From JBBRHH01 sp963788015 (GTDB lineage Bacteria > Planctomycetota > Phycisphaerae > Tepidisphaerales > Tepidisphaeraceae): a DNA stretch of 64,000 bases. Under the pieces are notes generated by a model. It was given only the letters and a program-made list of their open reading frames with translations, ran no database searches and had not been told where the DNA came from. The stretch covers positions 1-64,000 of the forward strand of contig CAWBEY010000005.1 in assembly GCA_963788015.1 (NCBI GenBank). Reading direction: 5' to 3'. Positions within the stretch are counted from its first letter, which is position 1. Every line of letters begins with the position of its first letter. Position numbers and translations under genes: made by a program. Below are positions 20,353-30,078 of this stretch, piece by piece.

Positions 20353-21302
20353 TTAATGAAGGGTGAACTCGACTGGGATGGTGCCGGTAAGATCCGTCGG
20401 TTGACCATCGACCATTTCCGGCGGGTATTTCCATTGGCGGATGGGGGTGAGGGCGGCCTGGTCGAGGAGGGAATGGCCGGAGGATTTGGTGATAACGGCC
20501 TCATCCACCTGGCCGGAGGGGGCAATGTGAACGTGGACGAAGACCGTGCCTTCGTAGCGGCGGCGGACCGCTTCGGGGGGGTAGATGATGGGAAGCTGGT
20601 TTCCGGGCGGGCCTTTGGAACTGAGATAGCCGCCGCCGATGGTTTTGCGTGGGGTGGTCTGGGCATGCCTGGGTTGGAGGACGTGGATTGCGGTTGCGCT
20701 GCGGCGGGGCCGGCCGGTGCGGAACTATTGGATGGCGATGGGGCCGGATCGCCTGGAGTGGAATTGGTGTTGGGGTCGGTTGGGCGATCTGGAGATTTGA
20801 TATGAGGCTGGCGCGTGGTGTCCTGGGGGAAGGCCGCAAGATCAGAAGCGTCGCCAAGTGGGATCAAGGGCACAGGCGGAAGGCTGGCCGGCTGGGGACT
20901 CACAACGCTGGCGGGCATGTCAGGGAGTTCCAGGGTCGTGGTGTTCTCGCGCGACTTGTTGGAAGGCGAGGTGACGCGGGGCATGGGGATGTCGTCGGGG
21001 GTGGCGATGTCGCCACCCTGACCGTCGCCATCGGTGAAGCTGAGGACGCCATACTGCTTTGGACGGGCAGGAAGGCTTCGGGCGAAGCGAAATGCGAGAA
21101 TGATCGCCAGAATGAGAAAGCCATGAACCACGAGAGACAGGACGAAGGCAGAGCTAAATTGCTTTCGCTCGGCGCTTCGGGCGGCAGGGGTGGGGCCAAG
21201 GGCCGAGAGGGGCAGTGGCGGAAAATCGGGGTGGAACGATTCGCCGGCGGCGTGATCGTCCGCGGGCGCTTCGAGAAGAGGATGGACGGGATGGTCGGCC
21301 AT
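20353..21302 (-). CDS. TonB-like energy transducer, one frameshift
   Basis: The N-terminal cytoplasmic part of about 48 residues is followed by one membrane helix (FVLSLVVHGFLILAIILAF), a long Pro/Ser-rich periplasmic spacer (PRVTSP, PDRPTDPNTNSTPGDPAPS) and a TonB C-terminal domain. The last part is in a different frame from about 20645: IYPPEAVRRRYEGTVFVHVH, then SGQVDEAVITKSSGHSLLDQ and IRQWKYPPEM, stop at 20353. Those are the TonB_C hallmarks. TonB passes proton-motive energy to outer-membrane receptors; no ExbB/ExbD is in the window. The break is best read as an indel in a G/C run. It is convergent with the upstream membrane protein gene, leaving 13 bases between stops. Confidence 0.75.
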
Positions 21303-21362
21303 TATGTGTCTTGGCTATATACGCTGCGGAACTCCAGGGAGGTGCAATCGTTGCAGCCTCAG

Positions 21363-22670
21363 TTATTTCTTTTGTTCCAGGAGATCTGTCTTGGCCGGGA
21401 CGGCAACAGGTTTGGGCTGGGCGGCTTCCCATTCGGCGTCGCTGACGGACTTGGTTTCGTGGACGTGGACGAACGTGCCTTTTTTGTTGCCGACGACGAT
21501 GTCGGGAAATTTTCCGCCCATGACATTGCCGGCCATCACCTGCGTGCCCACGCCCGAATCTTCATCAATGAGATGGGGGATGAAATCAACCGCGCCGTCA
21601 GTGCCGCGCTTGAGCTCGAACCAGTAAAGAACGGCCGGGTTGTTCACTTCGGGATCGCCGCCGGCGTGGGCCCACCAGCGCTTGCCGGTGACGATGTCTT
21701 TCAGGCCGTCGCCGTTGATATCGATGAGATCGATGGCGTGGGGCTGGGTGAACTTGACGCCATATTTACTGTCCTGCGGCAGCTTGCCCATGATCAGGTG
21801 CTGCTTGAAGCTGATCTGGCCTTTGTCGTCCTTGATCTGCTCGTACCAGGCCAGACCGTAGCCGTGGGCTTCCAGGCTGGTGATGACGTCGTTTTTGCCG
21901 TCGCCGTTGACGTCATAGGCGTACATCTGTGCGCCGCCGCTGCCGAAGTTGAAGGCGTGCTTAGTCCAGACGGGATCGCCGTCGAGGGAGGCGGGTTGTT
22001 CCCACCAGCCGTCTTTTTCCAGAAGATCAAGCTTGCCGTCGCCGTTGATGTCGCCGTAGCCGATGCCGTGGGTGAACCGCTGCCAGCCGCCCTTGGGGGA
22101 GATGGCGTGGAAGGTCCATTTCTTGGCGGCGTCGGCATAGTCGGGCTGGATGTAGCCGAGCTTGCCGGCCGTGCTGCAGATGATGACAGGCTTGCCGGTG
22201 CCCAGCAGGTCAACGAAGTTGGGAGATTCGTTGTCGATGGAGTCGAAGGCGACGTGCTCTTTCCAAAGTTGATCGGGGCCCGCGTCCTTGCCGGGGTTTT
22301 CGTACCAGCGGGCGGCCTCGCCGGGGAAGCCGATGACAAGGATGTCCGGGTTGCCGTCGTTATTGAAGTCGTAGGTGAAGGAGAAGAAATTCTCGGAGTA
22401 GCCGTGCGGATCCAGGGGCTTGGGATCCTGGCCTTTGGGCTTGTAGAAGAGGTGTTTTTTCTGAAAGTCGGGCCCTTCGTACCAATACGGCCCGGACGCG
22501 ACATCCACCTTCCCATCCTTGTTAAAGTCGGCGAAGCAGGCGCCTTCGGAGAGGAACTCACCGCTCACTTTGATTTTCTTAAAGGTGTGAAGTTCCTTGT
22601 CGGCTAAAGCGGCCGGGGCAGCCAGAAGGAGTGCGAGCGATGCGAGGAGGATAGGGTGAACGCGTTTCAT
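21363..22670 (-). CDS. Secreted FG-GAP/VCBS repeat protein
   Basis: The 435-residue protein has a cleavable signal peptide (ILLASLALLLAAPAALADK, residues 6-24). Repeats carry calcium-type loops DFNKDGKVDVA, DFNNDGNPDILV, DINGDGKLDLLE, DVNGDGKNDVIT and DINGDGLKDIVTG, spaced 50-70 residues apart, forming a seven-blade propeller. Such proteins are widespread in planctomycetes and often sit next to sugar-processing genes; direct function is unknown. It lies in a run of minus-strand genes between TonB and the SGNH hydrolase. Confidence 0.85.
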   Translation of the reverse strand: MKRVHPILLASLALLLAAPAALADKELHTFKKIKVSGEFLSEGACFADFNKDGKVDVASGPYWYEGPDFQKKHLFYKPKGQDPKPLDPHGYSENFFSFTYDFNNDGNPDILVIGFPGEAARWYENPGKDAGPDQLWKEHVAFDSIDNESPNFVDLLGTGKPVIICSTAGKLGYIQPDYADAAKKWTFHAISPKGGWQRFTHGIGYGDINGDGKLDLLEKDGWWEQPASLDGDPVWTKHAFNFGSGGAQMYAYDVNGDGKNDVITSLEAHGYGLAWYEQIKDDKGQISFKQHLIMGKLPQDSKYGVKFTQPHAIDLIDINGDGLKDIVTGKRWWAHAGGDPEVNNPAVLYWFELKRGTDGAVDFIPHLIDEDSGVGTQVMAGNVMGGKFPDIVVGNKKGTFVHVHETKSVSDAEWEAAQPKPVAVPAKTDLLEQKK

Positions 22671-22889
22671 GTCGGTTTTGCCTCGTGAGTTAAAGGGCGT
22701 TTACGTTTGGATGCTCTTTATAACCGATGGCCGGGGGAAATGTTGGGGCGAAGGGTGAACCACGAAAACGAGGGTACCAAGGGCGTATTGGACGACTGGA
22801 GGTGAACATTTGCCCGTCATCCAATTTGCTAACGCAGAGTTATTGATCTTTATTGATGTTTGTCGCTCTCGCGCCGCGTCAGCGCCCGA

Positions 22890-24149
22890 TCATTTAACCG
22901 CTTCGATCTTAATCGTGTGTTTGACGGGACTGACAGCCGCCGTCGAGGCCGATTCCAGTTCTTCATCGTGCTTCACGAGACTGGCGCCGATCTTGTCGAG
23001 CGCGTCTTTCTGATCGGCCGCGAATTCGCGGTAGCCGGCGAGGTTGTGAATCAGCTCCTTGACCGCACGGGTCTCGTAGTTTTGCTGGGCCGCAATGGCC
23101 GCGTGTACCTTCTGAAATTGATCGGCGAATGGGCTGTCGAGGAACTCGGCCGCGAGGTTGATGCCCTTTTCAAGGGCGGCCGCGTCAAACTCCTTCGACG
23201 TTTTGCCCCAGGTGACTTTGGCCTTGGAAGCGCCGGCGTTTTTCACGATGAGGGTGAAGCGATTCAGATCCTGGTTGAAGGGGAGGAACTCCAGCACACC
23301 GCGAGTGGAATCCTGAGCCTTCAGGTCCGGGCCGAAAAAACAGAAGGGGTAGCGGGTGCTTTCCACTTCGACGGTCCCGGCAGTTGTGGAGAGGACTTTG
23401 TGGCCATCTGTGGCGTCGGCCTTGTTGGCGGCAAGATCGACCGTGATCGTGCCAATGTTGCCGTCGCAGCCAAGGCCTTTGAGGAATGCGTAGGCCATGC
23501 AGAGATGGCCGTTAGGGCCGGGATGAACGCCGTCGCCGCCGGCCAGGATGTATTCCTTGCCGTACTTGGTCTTGGCCTTGGTCATGACGTCCATCATCGC
23601 CCCGTAGACGTCGGCGAAGACGATCCCCTCTTCCTGCGCCATTTGCTTGTCGATGTCGCGAAGCGCGCCCAGCGTCTTGTTGTACATGGTGGCGGCCTCG
23701 GCGCTCTTGTGGAAAGAGTCGGCATCAACGACGCCGGGGGAGCCCAGGACAATCAGATGAAGGCCGGCTTTTTTAAGCTTATCGACAATCGCCTTCTGGC
23801 TTTCGCGGTAGTGTTTGGCCTTGTTCTCGTCCATCGGCGAATAGCCGCCGTCGTTCATGCCGTAGCAGGTGGTGGCCGCCGTGGGATGGAAGGGAAGCAA
23901 ATCGTTGTCGAGCCGGGCCAGAAAGCCCCAGGACGTTTCGCCGCCCCAGCCGAACTGGGTGGTCTTGAGATTGGCGGCCGGCCTGCACATAAGCAGGTAA
24001 TCTTCCATGAAGACCGAATAAAGTTTCTGCTCGGTGATCGAGTCGCCGATGATGGCAACATGGTCGCCGTCTTTAAGCCCGTCGGCCGCAAAGGCAGGAA
24101 TGGAAAAAGCCAGGGCAAGGGCCGCGAGACAGGCGAGAGCGCGTTTCAT
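22890..24149 (-). CDS. Secreted SGNH/GDSL-family hydrolase
   Basis: 419 residues starting at MKRALACLAALALAF, with an AAGG-type ribosome binding site; a longer upstream in-frame extension is not used because the signal peptide begins here (cleaved near AFAADG). The SGNH blocks are complete: block I AIIGDSITE (Ser nucleophile), block II GGETSW (Gly), block III YGMNDGG (Asn), block V DGVHPGPNGH (Asp/His). A C-terminal extension of about 170 residues with a helical end follows. Related planctomycete enzymes act on acylated sugars or esters; the substrate is unknown. Confidence 0.87.
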   Translation of the reverse strand: MKRALACLAALALAFSIPAFAADGLKDGDHVAIIGDSITEQKLYSVFMEDYLLMCRPAANLKTTQFGWGGETSWGFLARLDNDLLPFHPTAATTCYGMNDGGYSPMDENKAKHYRESQKAIVDKLKKAGLHLIVLGSPGVVDADSFHKSAEAATMYNKTLGALRDIDKQMAQEEGIVFADVYGAMMDVMTKAKTKYGKEYILAGGDGVHPGPNGHLCMAYAFLKGLGCDGNIGTITVDLAANKADATDGHKVLSTTAGTVEVESTRYPFCFFGPDLKAQDSTRGVLEFLPFNQDLNRFTLIVKNAGASKAKVTWGKTSKEFDAAALEKGINLAAEFLDSPFADQFQKVHAAIAAQQNYETRAVKELIHNLAGYREFAADQKDALDKIGASLVKHDEELESASTAAVSPVKHTIKIEAVK

Positions 24150-24426
24150 GGTCGCACCTTTCGGTTGAGGGGTTGCTCGTTTCATCGAGGTGGAAGGGTA
24201 GCGTCCAGAGGCAGGGGACTCAATGCGGACGAGCCACAAGAGCGCGAGGCTTGTTTGCGGCTCGCCGGCATAACTATCCTGTGCGGGTGGTATTGAGAGA
24301 CTCATGGAGGCGGTGCTGGCGGCCAGATATCATCATATTGAACCGCCTTGCGTCGGTTGTCGAATAATACCGTATGGGCACGTGGTCACATGTTCAGGGG
24401 GCACGTCTGGTAGTTTGTCGAGGTAA

Positions 24427-25765
24427 TTGGTGCTGACCCACGTTTTGGCCGCCATCGACGCATCCGGCGCAAACTTCAGCGCTGACGAAGTTGTCCACCC
24501 CTACGTCTACGTTTTCTATGCCGCATACCTCGTGTCGTTCGTATTCACACCCGTGATGCGCACCATTGCAACGTACTACAACATCATCGACATGCCCGAC
24601 AAGCATCGCAAGATGCACGATACGCCGGTGGCGTATCTGGGGGGCATGGCTGTGTTTTCTGGGATGGTTGGCCGGGCTGGCGTTGACGCAGTTTCTGGGG
24701 GCGCACTCAGATTACCCCAAACACATTGTCATCAACTTCAGCATCATCGCAGGTGCGTGCATTATCGTGCTGCTTGGGTTGTGGGATGACGTGTTTCACA
24801 TCCGCGCCAGCATGAAAATCGCCGGGCAATTCGTGGCCGCCGCAACGCTGCTCATCTCCGGCGTGGGCCGTCATGCATCGTGGGTGTTTATCTCGCCGGG
24901 GCTGAACCGGCTTCATATCCTGTACCCCGACGCGCCCACCATCGGGCCGGATCATTGGCTGGTGATCTGGACCAGCTCGATCTTCGTGGTCTTGATCGTG
25001 ATCGGCTGCTGCAACGCCACCAACCTCATGGACGGCCTGGACGGCTTATGCGGCGGCGTGACGGGCGTGGTGTCGGCCGGGTTTTTGTTCCTGGCCATTC
25101 ACCTAGCCATGCGCAGCGGGGCGTTCAATGTCAATGAAGACGGCGTGCGGGTTGTTTTGGGACTAGCCCTCCTGGGGGCGGTGCTGGGCTTCGTGCCATA
25201 CAACTTTAACCCGGCCTCAATCTTCATGGGGGACACTGGATCGATGTTCCTGGGGTACGCCTGCGCGGTGATGATCATCCTGTTTGCCGAAGCGATGCCC
25301 AAATGGTTTTTGGCGTCGATGGTGATTTTCGCGCTGCCGATCCTGGACACCACGCTCGCCATCTGCCGCAGGTGGGTGAACCAGAAGCCCCTGTTCAGCG
25401 CCGACCGCCATCATTTTCATCATCAACTGGTCGCCCGCGGCTATAGCGTCAAGCAGACGGTGGTAATCAGCTACGGGCTGGCCATCTTGTTCGCCGTGCT
25501 GGGGTGTGCGATCGCTTATGTTCGAACACGCTACGCGGTGGGGCTTTACCTGGTGATCTTCGGATCGATCATCGTCTCGGCCTACAAAATGGGGATGGTG
25601 CATGAGCGGCCAAGGCTGGTGGAGCGGCAGAGCCTGGAGTCGTCGGATCTGTCGTCGGAGGGGGGTGAGGTGGAGCCGAACACGGTGCTGGAGCTGATGC
25701 CAAAGCACGAGGAGAGGCCGGTGCATACGGTGGTGATGCCGGGGACTTGGGCGGACACGGAGTAG
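24427..25765 (+). CDS. MraY/WecA-type polyprenyl-phosphate sugar-phosphate transferase, one frameshift
   Basis: An integral membrane enzyme that moves a sugar-1-phosphate from a UDP-sugar to undecaprenyl phosphate, the first step of a wall polymer or O-antigen lipid intermediate. The N-terminal piece has PDKHRKMHDTPVAYLGGMA (cytoplasmic loop 1 motif). After a frame change near 24650 the rest carries NATNLMDGLDGL (substrate loop), FMGDTGSMFLG, and the loop-5 motif HHFHHQLVARG typical of the WecA/TagO group rather than true MraY. About 10 membrane segments; a charged tail of about 60 residues follows. The start is TTG or GTG near 24427. A housekeeping-type gene with a single break in a T/G run suggests assembly error. 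Confidence 0.8.
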
Positions 25766-25802
25766 GAGAAAAAGGGGATCGGGAATTGATTCATCGCATG
25801 CG

Positions 25803-26668
25803 CTAATCCGGGAGGTCGAGGGTTTTGTACGTTTTCTGGCGGTAGCCGCTGCCGATGTTGATCGCTTGGATGTGATTAATTTGGGCGGTGGCGGGGAAAT
25901 GGCTGTGGCCGCAGAGGGCGTGGGTGACGTTGGGGTATTCAAGGAGGAGATCGCCAATCTTCTGGCTGCCGAGGAAGGCTTTGGCGAAGTCCCACTGCGC
26001 GTTGTGCGAAGGAGGGAGGAGCTGGCGGAAGGGCAGGTGGTGAACAGCGGCGATGATCTGCGGGACGTTTGAAAGATTGGAGAGTTGGTCGTTGAGGCCG
26101 GTGAGAAGCTCCTGGAGGAAAGTTTCGTCCGGGCGATGGAGTTTGACGAATCGGCCGTCGTTCCAGCGCGAAAAGTTCGCGGGCGGCCGGGGTGATGTCG
26201 TCGGTGTGCTCGAAGAGATGAGCAAATGCCCCGCGGGCCTCAGCGCCGCCGGGCGAGATTTTGGACTGGTAGAAGCGCAACGGGATGCCGAGGTGAGCTT
26301 GGGCAAAGGAGTAGTCATACCAGCCAATTGAGCCGACGATGGCGATTCGCCCAGATTCGAAACGGATCGGTTTGCAGCCACTGCCAGCCCAGTGCGCGGA
26401 CACGGCCGGGAAGAACGTGGGTGAACAGGTGATGGCTATCGGGGCCGGCGGTCCAGAGCTCATGGTTGCCTGCGACGAACAGCTTTGGGCCGGCCCAGTG
26501 GAAGCGCGAGAGGCATTCCTCCAGCGCATCACCGTCGGCCGAGGCGGTGTCACCGATGACAAGCAATACATCCCCCCCGGCCGCGTTGATGTCGTGGATG
26601 ACCTGCTCGGCCAACGGACGGGAGCGGCGGTGGTTGTAATGGAGGTCGGCGGTGGCGAGCAGGCGCAT
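25803..26668 (-). CDS. Metallophosphoesterase, two frameshifts
   Basis: Calcineurin-like phosphoesterase read in three frames. First MRLLATADLHYNH (DxH), LLVIGDTASADG (GD) and KLFVAGNHELW (GNHE); after a change near 26360, RIAIVGSIGWYDYSFAQAHL; after a change near 26170, FVKLHRPDETFLQELLTGLN, IIAAVHHLPF (H) and ALCGHSHFPA (GHxH), ending in INIGSGYRQ. All metal ligands are present once bridged. Cytosolic, no signal peptide. Substrate unknown; close relatives act on nucleotides or phosphodiesters. It is convergent with the MraY/WecA-type gene. Confidence 0.72.
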
Positions 26669-26748
26669 GTCAGGGATTGTAGGGACCAGGCAACCTTGAC
26701 AGGGTTTGGCCCTCAAATGATGCTGGATGGTCAGACGAGGGAACCTTC

Positions 26749-28257
26749 ATGAAATTGCGGTATGTGTTGGGCTTGATATGCGGGCTGATGGCAGCGTCGA
26801 TGACGCTGGGGCAGGTGTCGGTTGATGAGGCGATGGCCCGGCTGAAGGAGAAGCAAAAGACGCAGGCCGCGACCAGGCCGGCAACACAAGCGGCGGATGA
26901 AGCAATTGCAGAGGCGGAGGGAACAGAGGCCGGCGTGGCGGCGACCACCCAGCCAGCAAAGACTGCGGGGCCGCAGGCGGGGTTTGCCGATGAGCATTAT
27001 GACAATGGCCAGATGAAGGCGCGGTACGCGGTCAATGCGACCGGGGCGAAATGGGGGCCGTATACGTTCTTTTCAGAGGATGGAAAGCGCATCGAGCGGG
27101 GCAGCTATAAGAATGATGTGCTGGATGGAACGCGGCAGACGTTTTATCCCAATGGGAAGGTGAAGCTTCAGGAGAATTATAAAAAGGGCCAGTTGGACGG
27201 GCCGCTGGTGGAGTATGACGAAAAGGGGAACATCGCCCGGTCGGCCGAATACAAGGCTGGCGATGCATCAAGAATTGGGGAATTCAAGGATGGGGCGCCG
27301 GTTAGTGATCGAACTTACGTGGATGGGGTGCTGGTGTATCCGCGTCGGCGGCGATGGTGATGTCGGAGCTGAATCGGATTCGAAAGATGAAAGTGGAGAT
27401 GGCCGCGCCGTCGGAGGCGATCCCGCCGCACGAGGGCGGAAATGATTCGCCCAAAGACCGGGACGACGCGGTGCGACTGCTGATGGAGTATCGCTATCTG
27501 TGTTACGTCCCGTTTGAGGGGATGATGCTTGATCCGGTGTACTGTGCCCACGACGAGGCGGCCGCCGGAATACTGGCGGTGATTGGGAAGCTGAGCCACA
27601 CGCCAACCAATCCGGGATGGCCTGATGAGCAATACAAGTATGCTTACGCGGGAACGAGCCACAGCAACATCTACGAGCGAAGCGGCGGCAGGGCCGCGAT
27701 GTGCGTTGCCAGCGTGAACGCATTCATGGACGATTCCGACTCAACCAATATCGACCGGCTGGGGCATCGGCGATGGTGTTTGAACCCGCGGATGGGGAAG
27801 GTGGGATTTGCGAGCTTCAAGGGGTTCTCGGCCATGTGGTCGATGGACTCATCACGCCAGGAAGTGCCGGATTTTGATTACGTCGCGTGTCCGAGCCCGG
27901 GCCTGTTTCCAAGCACGCATTTCGATACTCGGCACGCATGGAGTCTGACCTTAAACGAGGCGAAGTATGCCCGTCCGACGGAGAAGGGCGTGAAGGTAAC
28001 GGTGATGCCGGTGCAGGTGCAGATCGCGCAAAACAAGATTGCGCCGAACGGGAAAAGCGATGGAGTTTGATTTCAACAGCGTGAACCTGGGCGGGTTTGG
28101 AATTTCCAACTGCATCATATTCAGGCCGGTGGGAGTGAAACTGGAGCAGGGTTCGGCTTACCTGGTGGAGGTGAGCGGGATCCAGACCAAGGATTTGAAG
28201 CCGGCGGTGATCAAGTACGTCATCGAGTTTTTCAAGCCGGCGGTGGTGAAAGGGTGA
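26749..28257 (+). CDS. Secreted YwqK/MORN-repeat plus CAP-like protein, two frameshifts
   Basis: A signal peptide (YVLGLICGLMAASMTLGQ) is followed by an Ala/Thr-rich linker and MORN/YwqK-type repeats (DNGQMKARYAVNATG, ERGSYKNDVLDG, PNGKVKLQENYKKGQ, YDEKGNIARSAEYKAGD). After a frame change near 27345 a domain starts with ELNRIRKMKVEM and continues YAYAGTSHSNIYE, DRLGHRRWCLNPRMGKVGF and FDYVACPSPGLFP, resembling a CAP/SCP-type fold seen in planctomycete secreted proteins. A final change near 28055 leads to MEFDFNSVNLGGFGISNC and the end. Both joins give unbroken sense, so I read it as one gene with assembly indels. The combination of the two modules is unusual; function unknown. Confidence 0.6.
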
Positions 28258-28392
28258 GACCGGGAGATTAGATCGGAGCGCCGGGCGTTTGGAGAAGGGG
28301 GTTTTTCTAGAGATTGAGGAGTGGGAAAATCACGGACAGCTTTCCACTCGGCACAGTCAACCACCTAAAACATTGCCGTTTTTGTACAAATA

Positions 28393-28420
28393 TTGACATC
28401 CTCCCGTCACTTGCTATGGT
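28393..28420 (+). promoter_or_regulatory. Sigma-70-type promoter before the HAF-repeat gene
   Basis: TTGACA (28393-28398) and TATGGT (28415-28420) are separated by 16 bases. The site lies about 100 bases before the start codon at 28524, in a stretch more AT-rich than its surroundings. Confidence 0.55.
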
Positions 28421-28523
28421 GACTGCCCGCCCGGTATGGCGGCGTAGGCCGCCGTGATTGCGTGGATGGCAATTGGCGCGATCTCTCCCACCCTCGGCGT
28501 CAACTTTCCCTAGAGGTCAGATC

Positions 28524-29696
28524 ATGCTCCGTCTATCTCGGGATTTATCGTCGCTCTCCGTGCGCCCGCTCCTCGAATCACTGGAGGGTCGCCGCCTCTT
28601 CACCACCTATACAATCGCCGATCTTGGCCTGGACGCCGGCGCTTCATTTGGCGTCAACGACTCGTTCGACGCCAATAACGCTACTGCCAACACCGGCATT
28701 GACGTCAATACGAAAGGCGCCGTGTCGGGCACCGGCCCCGCCTCCCTCGCCCTGCCCGACCTGGGCAATCCAACGGAACTGATCCCCAATGTTGGCGCTC
28801 CTGGCTTCCAGTCGCCCCTGAAGGTCAGTAATCTGGGCAGCAGCTTCTCCAAGGGCAATGATAAAGGCGACCTTGTTGGGGAGTATGAGGATTCCAATTT
28901 CACCCAGCACGCCTTTTTCTCCCAACTGGGCGCCGGCAACACGTTTACCACCACCGGCCTGGGCACACTTCCCAAGCTCCAAGGGTCCATCGCTTACGCC
29001 GTCAACAACAAGCGCCAGGTCGTGGGTGTCAGCGGCACGCTGGGCGTCGCACAAAACGGGTTCGTCTGGCAAAAGAACGCAGCGGGCAAGGGCGTGCTCA
29101 CCGCGCTTCCCAAGCTCGCCGCTCACGGCCCCGTCCCCAATTTCCCCACCACCTGCGCTGCCTTGGCGATCAATGATGCCGGCGTCATTGTCGGCAGGTC
29201 CTCGGGTGCCGACCTCGTCAACCACGCCGTCCTGTGGACCAAAAAAGGCACCAAGTGGTCCATCACCAACATCACCCCACCCGGTGCCATCGACAGCGAA
29301 GCGGTGTCCATCAACGCCAAGGGCTTTATCACCGGCTTCTATATCGGGAAGGACAACCATACTCACGGCTTTGTCCGAGGCGCTTTCAGCCCCGGCAAGA
29401 CCTCCTTCAAGATCATCGCCACTCCGGCCGGGTTTGCCACGGTCATGCCAGCCAGCATCAATTCGAAGAATCAGGTGGTCGGCCAACTTGAAACCAGCGG
29501 CGGCACTTCCACCGCCTTTCTCTGGCAACTCACCGGCGCCAGAGCCACCGTTACCAAGCTGAACAACCTGCTCCCCGCCAACTCTGGCTGGAACCTGGAT
29601 CAGGCCATGTCCATCAACACCAAAGGCCAAATCGTGGGGCTGGGGCGTCACAATACGGGCGAAGATTTTGGATTCCTGCTGTCGCCGGCTACATAG
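28524..29696 (+). CDS. Secreted HAF-repeat protein with planctomycete surface motif
   Basis: 390 residues from MLRLSRDLSSLS, chosen because a GAGGT ribosome binding site lies 8 bases upstream. The N-terminus has LLESLEGRRLFTT (about 17-29), the same motif family as the delta-60 protein in this window. The body shows HAF-type extracellular repeats: AYAVNNKRQVVGVSG, ALAINDAGVIVGRSSG, AVSINAKGFITGFYIG, ASINSKNQVVGQLE and AMSINTKGQIVGLG, each followed by a FLW or FVRG strand. The repeat count is about six. Function unknown; an extracellular structural or binding role is likely. Confidence 0.82.
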   Translation: MLRLSRDLSSLSVRPLLESLEGRRLFTTYTIADLGLDAGASFGVNDSFDANNATANTGIDVNTKGAVSGTGPASLALPDLGNPTELIPNVGAPGFQSPLKVSNLGSSFSKGNDKGDLVGEYEDSNFTQHAFFSQLGAGNTFTTTGLGTLPKLQGSIAYAVNNKRQVVGVSGTLGVAQNGFVWQKNAAGKGVLTALPKLAAHGPVPNFPTTCAALAINDAGVIVGRSSGADLVNHAVLWTKKGTKWSITNITPPGAIDSEAVSINAKGFITGFYIGKDNHTHGFVRGAFSPGKTSFKIIATPAGFATVMPASINSKNQVVGQLETSGGTSTAFLWQLTGARATVTKLNNLLPANSGWNLDQAMSINTKGQIVGLGRHNTGEDFGFLLSPAT

Positions 29697-30078
29697 GGGG
29701 CAGCCACTTTAGGTGTTAGGACAGTGGACACAGGGGACACATTAAAAGAAGCGGCTTTGATGGCTGCCCCTGAACAACATCTTGCGTGGTTCGCAATGGA
29801 GCTATCGAGACGCGGGCACGAGGCGAACCCGGAAGTCAGCGTTGCATGCATCTCCTTTAGGTCGGCGCCAAATAATTGACAGGTTCCGCATTCTTTTTGA
29901 ACAGAAGAGGTGACGCGTCGGGGTGGACGGCGGTTGACGTGCGCGCGGGCCAATGGGGCTGCAGCGGCGGGTGACGATGGGCCGGATGGCGGTTAAAGTA
30001 GACGAAAGCGCGGGTGGAGATAAGGGTGGAAAGACTGGACAAACGGTGGTGGGCGTCCGATAACAATTCGAGGTTTTG
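29697..30078 (+). other. Gap without a clear gene; possible mobile-element scar
   Basis: About 380 bases. The phrase GTGGACACAGGGGACAC (29725-29741) resembles sequence often found beside REP-associated transposase genes. A short frame at 29759-29880 (MAAPEQHLAWFAMELSRRG) has no recognised family. No intact transposase is present. The last part probably holds the promoter of the epimerase gene. Confidence 0.35.

Noticed and set aside
20649..22607. 652-residue plus-strand frame across tonB-like and FG-GAP genes
   Set aside because: Antisense to two well-supported genes, spans their boundary, no domain signature.
22860..24296. 478-residue plus-strand frame opposite the SGNH hydrolase
   Set aside because: Antisense shadow; the minus strand has all four SGNH blocks and a signal peptide.
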